Source of the DNA: Arthrobacter silviterrae
GTDB lineage: Bacteria > Actinomycetota > Actinomycetes > Actinomycetales > Micrococcaceae
DNA length: 64,000 nucleotides
Assembly (NCBI RefSeq): GCF_011045165.1
Contig: NZ_JAAKZI010000013.1
Location: forward strand, 42,622-106,621
Direction of reading: 5' to 3'
Part shown: piece by piece, positions 58,551 through 64,000 of the stretch
Layout of the letters: the number at the start of each line of letters is the position of its first letter
How positions within the stretch are numbered: position 1 is the first letter of the stretch
Notes under the pieces: model-generated
Told to the model about the DNA's origin: nothing
Database searches by the model: none
Seen by the model: only the letters and a program-made list of their open reading frames with translations
Position numbers and translations under genes: made by a program

Positions 58551-59558
58551 TTACCGCTTGAGCAGGCCGCGAACCTTCCGAATTCTCTTCCGGCCCAGCG
58601 GCAGCGCCTTCGCGAACACCGGGTACAGCGGCGACAGCCCCTTGTCCCAGGTGCCGGCGAGCATGTTTTCGTGGCTGGCGAAACCGAACTTGAACTTGGA
58701 GACGCCGTCGTTGAGCAGGCCGTTGAAGTCGTAGCGCGTGATGCCCCGGGCCTTCATTTCCTGGATTGCCAGCCACTTCAGCGAGAAATTCGCACGCAGC
58801 TGGCTGCCGGCGTCGGTCATGCCGCCATACAGCTCAAACGCCGTGGCATCGCTCGCCGCCAGCCACAGGAAAGAGACTACTGTGTCGCCGTCGAACGCGG
58901 CATAAACCGGCGAGCCCTCCCCCAGATTGTTGAAAATGTCCAGGTAGTAGCCGTCCGCGTGGATGCCGAAGTTGGCGCGCCGGGCAGTTTCCTTGTAGAC
59001 GGCCAGGCACTGCGGCAGCTCGGCGGCGGTCACGGCACGGTATTCCAGCGCCTCGCGGCCCGACTTGCGGATGTACTGGCGCGTCTTTTTCGCCATGGCG
59101 CCCAGCAACTCATCCTCGGTCTGCGTGAGGTCCAGGATCAGCGTGCGCGGGATCAGGATGGTGCTCTCGCTGCGCTTCCAGCCGGCACCCGCGAGCTGCA
59201 CGGCGGGCGTCGAGTCCGCGTCCCAGTCCGGCTCCATGCTCAGCGCCACGGACTTGTGTGCCGCCTTCACATAAAGCACGACGGCGTCCTGCACCTCCCG
59301 CTCGCGGCCCGCCGCCGCCTGTGGTCCCCTGGGCAGGTAGGCCAGCGAACGGAAGGGGAACGGGAGCTTCCGCACCAGGATCTGGGCCGAGCCAACCAGC
59401 TCGCCGGCCGTGTCCTGTACGAGGACCCTGTCCACGCTCCAATTGTGCGCGGCCTTCGTTTCGCCCCATCCCCACAGCTGCATGGGGTGCCCCTGCTGGC
59501 CGTTGACGGCGGCGTCCCATTGCTCGCGGACAGGGCAGGGCACAACACTTAAAGTCAT
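58551..59558 (-). CDS. FemX/FemAB family peptidoglycan bridge aminoacyltransferase
   Basis: The 335-residue protein has the GNAT-type FemABX fold: WGWGETKAAHNW, LILDLTQTEDELLGAMAKKT and RQYIRKSGREAL, then FLWLAASDATAFELYGG and DFNGLLNDGVSKFKFGF. It adds amino acids from tRNA to the stem peptide of lipid II to make the cross-bridge. ATG 59558 lies 6 bp after TAGGGT, so it is probably leaderless. Confidence 0.92.
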   Translation of the reverse strand: MTLSVVPCPVREQWDAAVNGQQGHPMQLWGWGETKAAHNWSVDRVLVQDTAGELVGSAQILVRKLPFPFRSLAYLPRGPQAAAGREREVQDAVVLYVKAAHKSVALSMEPDWDADSTPAVQLAGAGWKRSESTILIPRTLILDLTQTEDELLGAMAKKTRQYIRKSGREALEYRAVTAAELPQCLAVYKETARRANFGIHADGYYLDIFNNLGEGSPVYAAFDGDTVVSFLWLAASDATAFELYGGMTDAGSQLRANFSLKWLAIQEMKARGITRYDFNGLLNDGVSKFKFGFASHENMLAGTWDKGLSPLYPVFAKALPLGRKRIRKVRGLLKR

Positions 59559-59564
59559 GGTCCA

Positions 59565-59570
59565 ACCCTA
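59565..59570 (-). promoter_or_regulatory. Putative -10 box of the femX-like gene
   Basis: TAGGGT on the minus strand ends 6 bp before ATG 59558. Confidence 0.5.
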
Positions 59571-59602
59571 CCGGCTGCAGTTACCGGGTTCGTGCGGCGG
59601 TG

Positions 59603-59687
59603 GGTCGCCTCCGGTGGCCGGTCGCCTCCGGTGGCCGGTCGCCTCCGGTGGCCGGTCGCCTCCGGTGGCCGGTCGCCTCCGGTGGCG
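59603..59687. repeat. 17-bp tandem repeat
   Basis: Five head-to-tail units of GGTCGCCTCCGGTGGCC, identical except for the last base. The remaining part of the gap up to 59857 holds two copies of CGTCGCCTACAAAAA and no gene. Confidence 0.92.
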
Positions 59688-59857
59688 GCCCGCCATTTTT
59701 CCGGCGACTATCCGACACCACGGCCGCGGGCGGCCTTAGGTGTCTCCTTTACGTCGCCTACAAAAAATGCCGGCTCCGCCACCTTGTACGTCGCCTACAA
59801 AAAGTGCCGGGCCGCCACTTGGATCTCGGCAGGCTCGATCAGCGGAGGCGAGCTCGC

Positions 59858-60895
59858 TTACGGGCGGCGGGCGTACGTCTCCCACTTGTGGGCCTGGTGC
59901 TCGCCCTCCACGAAACGGACGGTGCCGGACTTGGAACGCATCACGATGGACTGGGTCAGCACGCGGCCCTTGTCGTAGCGGACTCCCTTGAGCAGGTCGC
60001 CGTCGGTGATGCCCGTGGCGGCGAAGTAGCAGTTGTCGCTGGTGACCAGGTCATTCGTGGAGAGGACCCTGTCCAGGTCGTGTCCGGCGTCGAGCGCCTT
60101 TTGCTTTTCTTCATCCGAGGTGGGCCAGAGGCGGCCCTGGATGACGCCGCCCAGGGTCTTGATGGCGCAGGCGGCCACAATGCCCTCGGGGGTGCCGCCG
60201 ATGCCCATGAGCGCATCCACGCCGGTGCCGGTGCGGGCGGCAGCGATGGCGCCGGCCACGTCGCCGTCGAGGATGATCTTGGTGCGGGCGCCGGCGTCGC
60301 GGATTTCCTGGATCAGGCCCTGGTGGCGGTCGCGGTCAAGGACCATGACGGTGAGCTGGTTGACCTTCACGCCCTTGGCCTTGGCGATCAAGTGCAGGTT
60401 CTGCTTGACGGGCAGGCGCAGGTCCACCATGTCGGCGGCTTCCGGCCCGGTGACCAGCTTCTCCATGTAAAACACGGCGGAGGGGTCAAACATGGTGCCG
60501 CGTTCTGCCACGGCCAGCACGGCCAGCGCGTTGTTGATGCCCATGGCTGTCAGGCGGGTGCCGTCAATGGGGTCCACGGCCACGTCGCATTCGGGCCCGG
60601 AGCCGTCGCCGACCACCTCGCCGTTGAACAGCATTGGGGCCTCGTCCTTTTCGCCCTCCCCAATGACCACGACGCCGTTGAAGTGGACGGTGGAAAGCAG
60701 TGAGCGCATGGCGTCAACCGCTGCGCCGTCGGCCAGGTTCTTTTCGCCAAATCCCACCCAGTGGCCGCCGGCAATCGCGGCAGCCTCCGTGACGCGGACC
60801 AGCTCAAGGGCAAGGTTCCTGTCGGGCTCGTCGTCGCCCACTGCCAGCGAGCGGGAAAGCTGTGAGAAATCCAGATTTGTAGTTTTTTCAGCCAC
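59858..60895 (-). CDS. glpX: Fructose-1,6-bisphosphatase class II
   Basis: GlpX (345 residues) hydrolyses fructose-1,6-bisphosphate in gluconeogenesis. Motifs: [37 protein letters not shown] (metal-binding Asp residues) and [20 protein letters not shown]. The start is GTG 60895 with GAGGG upstream. It is the usual class II enzyme in Actinobacteria and often lies near fumC, as here. Confidence 0.96.
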   Translation of the reverse strand: MAEKTTNLDFSQLSRSLAVGDDEPDRNLALELVRVTEAAAIAGGHWVGFGEKNLADGAAVDAMRSLLSTVHFNGVVVIGEGEKDEAPMLFNGEVVGDGSGPECDVAVDPIDGTRLTAMGINNALAVLAVAERGTMFDPSAVFYMEKLVTGPEAADMVDLRLPVKQNLHLIAKAKGVKVNQLTVMVLDRDRHQGLIQEIRDAGARTKIILDGDVAGAIAAARTGTGVDALMGIGGTPEGIVAACAIKTLGGVIQGRLWPTSDEEKQKALDAGHDLDRVLSTNDLVTSDNCYFAATGITDGDLLKGVRYDKGRVLTQSIVMRSKSGTVRFVEGEHQAHKWETYARRP

Positions 60896-61114
60896 GTAAA
60901 ACCCTCATTTTCGAAGTAGGAATAGGGTCACTGCGTGCGACGGTGCACGCCCCTCCCGTATGGTCACCTACACCTGCAATCATAGTGGGCGCTTGCCGCG
61001 GGCCTGCGAGTTTAACCTTCCATGACCTGTGCCGGGGGCCGGTGCACGGCCCCCGCACGGCCGCCCCACGGCCCCCGGAGTGCGGCCGGAGGCACAGGCA
61101 CCCGCCATTTCTGG

Positions 61115-61120
61115 GACAAT
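61115..61120 (+). promoter_or_regulatory. Putative -10 box of the DUF4245 gene
   Basis: GACAAT lies 6 bp before GTG 61127. GGGGG in the gap could instead be a ribosome-binding site. Confidence 0.4.
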
Positions 61121-61126
61121 GGGGGC

Positions 61127-61741
61127 GTGAGTGAATCCCCCCAGAACGCCCCCGTCAAGCCGGTCATTGCCGCAGCGGCCGCCAAGCGCGCCAATGCGTC
61201 CGTGATCGGCATGCTCCTGGCCATGCTGGCCACAGTGGCCATTGTGCTGACCATTGTGTGGCTCAACCCGCACCAGAAAGCGGAGGTTTACCGTCAGCCG
61301 GTGGACGTTGCCGCAATTTCCGCGAACGCCGCGCAGACGGCGGGCTTCACCCCGGCCGCCCCGAAGCTGCCGGCGGGCTGGTATGCCAACTATGCGCGCT
61401 GGAACGGTGCCGGGGCCGACGGCGTCGCCTTCTGGGATGTGGGCTTTGTCACCTCGGCCAACACTTTCATCGCACTGCGGCAGACTACGTCCGCCAACCC
61501 CACGTGGCTGGCCTCGCAGGCGGGGGACGCTCCCGTGACGGGCACGCGCAACATAGCTGGCCGCACCTGGGAGCTCCGTGATAAACCTAAGGGGGATCGC
61601 AGCCTGATCTTGGTCAGCGGCAAGGTCACCATCATCCTCACCGGGCAGGCCGAATTCAAGGAATTTGATGCGCTTGCTACCGCAGCCGCCACGTCACTGG
61701 ATTCCGCCCCCGCACCGACAGCTACGAAGGGCGCACCATGA
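61127..61741 (+). CDS. DUF4245 family membrane protein
   Basis: The 204-residue protein has one membrane helix (about residues 28-48), then an external domain starting KLPAGWYANYARWNG and ending near TGQAEFKEFDALA. It fits DUF4245, an actinobacterial envelope family without known function that lies between glpX and fumC in many relatives. GTG 61127 is used. It overlaps the next gene by 4 nt. Confidence 0.88.
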   Translation: MSESPQNAPVKPVIAAAAAKRANASVIGMLLAMLATVAIVLTIVWLNPHQKAEVYRQPVDVAAISANAAQTAGFTPAAPKLPAGWYANYARWNGAGADGVAFWDVGFVTSANTFIALRQTTSANPTWLASQAGDAPVTGTRNIAGRTWELRDKPKGDRSLILVSGKVTIILTGQAEFKEFDALATAAATSLDSAPAPTATKGAP

Positions 61742-62400
61742 TGAATGGCGGAGAAGACGGCAACATCAACGCAGTAACCACCCACCCTCACACCCCCGCG
61801 GGGGCCTGGACCACCCTCATGGAGGGCAACCAGCGATTCGTCGCCAGCAGCGCCTCCCACCCCAACCAGGATTCGGCCCGGCGCACCTCGCTGATGTCCA
61901 CCCAGCACCCCTTCGTCATGATCTTCGGCTGCTCGGACTCCCGGCTGGCCGCGGAAATCATCTTTGACCTGGGGCTCGGCGACGCCTTTGTGGTCCGCAC
62001 CGCCGGCCACGTCATCGACAACACCGCGCTGGGCTCGCTCGAATACGGCGTGGAATACCTGGGCGTGCCCCTGATCGTGGTCCTGGGCCACGACAGCTGC
62101 GGCGCCGTCACCGCCACGAAGGCCTCCGTGGAAACGGGCGCCATGCCGGCCGGCTTCATCCGCGACCTGGTGGAGCGCATCACCCCGTCCGTGCTAACCT
62201 CCCTGCGCAAGAACAAGGACAGCGACGTCAACGCCATGGTGGAGGAGCACGTCAAGCAGACCGCCGCCCGCCTGGTGGAAAACTCCCCCATCATCGCCGG
62301 CGCCGTCGCACGCCAAAAAACCGCCGTCGTCGGCCTGACCTACCGCCTCAACGAGGGCCGGGCAGACCTCGTCTACAGCAATGGCCCCATCGGCCTTTAA
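61738..62400 (+). CDS. Beta-class carbonic anhydrase
   Basis: The 220-residue enzyme hydrates CO2. Zinc ligands are in FGCSDSRLAAE (Cys, with the Asp-Arg pair) and VLGHDSCGAVTA (His and Cys). N-terminal WTTLMEGNQRFV is typical. ATG 61738 overlaps the DUF4245 stop; a second ATG follows immediately. Confidence 0.95.
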   Translation: MMNGGEDGNINAVTTHPHTPAGAWTTLMEGNQRFVASSASHPNQDSARRTSLMSTQHPFVMIFGCSDSRLAAEIIFDLGLGDAFVVRTAGHVIDNTALGSLEYGVEYLGVPLIVVLGHDSCGAVTATKASVETGAMPAGFIRDLVERITPSVLTSLRKNKDSDVNAMVEEHVKQTAARLVENSPIIAGAVARQKTAVVGLTYRLNEGRADLVYSNGPIGL

Positions 62401-62418
62401 GCCAGCCACCCCCAAACC

Positions 62419-62458
62419 CAAGCACGACGGCGGAACCCGGGTTTCGGCGTCGTGCTTG
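62419..62458 (+). terminator. Hairpin after the carbonic anhydrase gene
   Basis: CAAGCACGACG (62419-62429) pairs with CGTCGTGCTTG (62448-62458), 11 bp. The loop contains a further CCCGGG palindrome. There is no T tract. Confidence 0.7.
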
Positions 62459-62503
62459 CGTTAAAGAGGGGGAAGGGTTTTGGGGGCGTGCGGGCGGCGG
62501 CGA

Positions 62504-62509
62504 TATGGT
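62504..62509 (+). promoter_or_regulatory. Putative -10 box of fumC
   Basis: TATGGT ends 6 bp before ATG 62516; GGTGGAAG could also act as a ribosome-binding site. Confidence 0.45.
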
Positions 62510-62515
62510 GGAAGC

Positions 62516-63946
62516 ATGACTGACACTGCCGCGGCCACCGCACAAGAGTTCCGCATTGAACATGACACGATGGGCGAGGTCCGGGTTCCGGCCAACGCCC
62601 TGTACAGCGCCCAGACACAGCGCGCCGTGGAGAATTTCCCGATTTCCGGCATGACGCTGGAGCGGGCGCACATCGAGGCACTGGCCCGGATCAAGAAGGC
62701 CGCCGCCACCACCAACGCCGAGCTGGGCGTGCTGGACGAGGAACTGGCGCGCGCCATTGAAGCCGCCGCCGACCTGGTCGCAGCAGGCAACTTCGACGGC
62801 GACTTCCCGATCGACGTGTTCCAGACCGGCTCCGGCACGTCCTCCAACATGAACATGAACGAGGTCCTGGCTTCGCTGGCGAACCGGGCGCTGGCTGCCG
62901 CCGGCTCCGCGAAGACGGTCCACCCGAACGACCACGTCAACGCCTCGCAGTCCTCCAACGACGTGTTCCCCACCTCGGTCCATGTGGCCGCAACGTCCGC
63001 GCTGATCAACGACCTCACCCCCGCGCTGGCGCACCTGGCCGAGTCGCTGGAGCGCAAGGCCGAGGAATTTGCCACCGTGGTGAAGTCCGGCCGTACGCAC
63101 CTCATGGACGCCACGCCCGTCACCCTGGGCCAGGAATTTGGCGGCTACGCGGCGCAGGTCCGCTACGGCATTGAGCGCATTGAGGCGTCACTGCCCCGCG
63201 TCGCCGAGGTTCCGCTGGGCGGCACGGCCGTGGGCACGGGCATCAACACGCCGGCCGGCTTCCCGCAGCGCGTCATCGCCCTGCTGGCCCAGGACACCGG
63301 GCTGCCGCTGACCGAGGCCCGCAACCACTTCGAGGCGCAGGCCAACCGCGACGGCCTGATCGAGGCGTCCGGCCAGCTTCGCAACATTGCGTACTCCATC
63401 ATGAAGATCGCCAACGACCTGCGCTGGCTCGGCTCCGGCCCCAACACGGGCCTGGGCGAAATCTCCATCCCGGACCTGCAGCCCGGCTCCTCGATCATGC
63501 CCGGCAAGGTCAACCCCGTCATCTGCGAGGCCGCCATCATGGTTGCCGCCCAGGTCATCGGCAACGACACCACCATTGCGCTGTCCTCAACGAACGGTGC
63601 GTTTGAGCTGAACGTGGGCATCCCCGTCATGGCCGCAAACCTGCTCCAGTCCATCCGCCTGCTCACCAACACCTCCCACGTGATGGCGGAGAAGATGGTG
63701 GACGGCATCATCGCCAACGTGGAGCGCGCCCGCTTCCTGGCCGAGGCCTCCCCCTCCATCGTGACGCCGCTGAACAAGTACATCGGCTACGAAAACGGCT
63801 CCAAGATCGCCAAGCACGCCATCAAGGAGGGCCTGACCATCCGCGAGGCCGTGCTGGCCCTGGGCTTCGTGGACCGCGGCGAAATCACGCTGGAGCAGCT
63901 GGATTCCGGGCTCGACGTGCTGGCCATGACCCGCCCGCCGCAGTAA
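62516..63946 (+). CDS. fumC: Fumarate hydratase class II
   Basis: FumC (476 residues) converts fumarate and malate in the TCA cycle. Conserved regions: [53 protein letters not shown] and [16 protein letters not shown], which holds the catalytic loop. ATG 62516 lies 6 bp after TATGGT. A GGAGATAACCAC-type repeat follows at 63961. Confidence 0.97.
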   Translation: MTDTAAATAQEFRIEHDTMGEVRVPANALYSAQTQRAVENFPISGMTLERAHIEALARIKKAAATTNAELGVLDEELARAIEAAADLVAAGNFDGDFPIDVFQTGSGTSSNMNMNEVLASLANRALAAAGSAKTVHPNDHVNASQSSNDVFPTSVHVAATSALINDLTPALAHLAESLERKAEEFATVVKSGRTHLMDATPVTLGQEFGGYAAQVRYGIERIEASLPRVAEVPLGGTAVGTGINTPAGFPQRVIALLAQDTGLPLTEARNHFEAQANRDGLIEASGQLRNIAYSIMKIANDLRWLGSGPNTGLGEISIPDLQPGSSIMPGKVNPVICEAAIMVAAQVIGNDTTIALSSTNGAFELNVGIPVMAANLLQSIRLLTNTSHVMAEKMVDGIIANVERARFLAEASPSIVTPLNKYIGYENGSKIAKHAIKEGLTIREAVLALGFVDRGEITLEQLDSGLDVLAMTRPPQ

Positions 63947-63960
63947 CCAGCCTCCTCCCC

Positions 63961-63983
63961 CGTTGAGATTCGAGATAACCACC
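63961..63983. repeat. GGAGATAACCAC-type repeat copy after fumC
   Basis: CGTTGAGATTCGAGATAACC and the ACC that follows match the units at 5466-5553 with few changes. The word AAGTACGACGGCGG follows, related to the elements at 10136 and 62420. Confidence 0.7.
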
Positions 63984-64000
63984 TAAAAGTACGACGGCGG

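Overview
The window is high-GC actinobacterial chromosome and looks like a member of the Micrococcaceae (Arthrobacter or a close relative). The evidence is the gene set and order: whiB2, a GT2 glycosyltransferase, a DUF5719 protein, a zincin-like metallopeptidase, DUF3499, Trm112 and ahcY in one neighbourhood, plus TIGR03089, GtrA, purK-purE and an LCP protein. Many start codons sit 6-7 bp after a TANNNT box, the signature of leaderless transcripts that are common in Actinobacteria. No rRNA, tRNA, CRISPR array or intact insertion sequence was seen.

Layout. 1-5.5 kb: moxR, DUF58 and transglutaminase genes. 5.5-13.4 kb: aldehyde dehydrogenase, RsmI, protein O-mannosyltransferase, an HPr-kinase-like/PqqD-like fusion, signal peptidase I and a low-molecular-weight tyrosine phosphatase. 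13.4-14.7 kb: a small insert with a tiny ORF, an HTH protein and a SecB-like protein behind a perfect palindromic operator. 14.8-20.6 kb: a BY-kinase and three membrane protein genes. 21.2-29.9 kb: a Tad/Flp pilus operon (pilin, TadE, TadG-like, CpaB, CpaE/TadZ, CpaF/TadA, TadB, TadC), then on the other strand the prepilin peptidase gene, present once intact and once as a frameshifted copy, with a HEPN-like gene between them.

30-37 kb: an L,D-transpeptidase, then an accessory stretch with a HigBA-like pair, an excisionase-type antitoxin, a NYN nuclease operon, an orphan ribbon-helix-helix antitoxin and two paralogous small membrane proteins. 37-40.6 kb: the ahcY/Trm112/DUF3499 operon and the metallopeptidase. 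40.7-44.1 kb: an apparent insert with hipBA and an ArsR/CDF metal efflux pair. 44.4-57 kb: cell-envelope and purine genes. 57-64 kb: a DUF559/AbiEi-like gene between repeat clusters, FemX, GlpX, DUF4245, carbonic anhydrase and FumC.

Several blocks (13.4-14.7, 21.2-29.4, 31.4-37.0 and 40.7-42.4 kb) use visibly more A/T-ending codons than the very GC-rich core genes, as expected for transferred DNA. Core genes centre on envelope construction (mannosylation, LCP ligation, FemX cross-bridge, L,D-transpeptidase, BY-kinase/phosphatase). The accessory blocks are rich in toxin-antitoxin-like modules. At least five short repeat families lie between genes and mark the edges of the variable cassettes.
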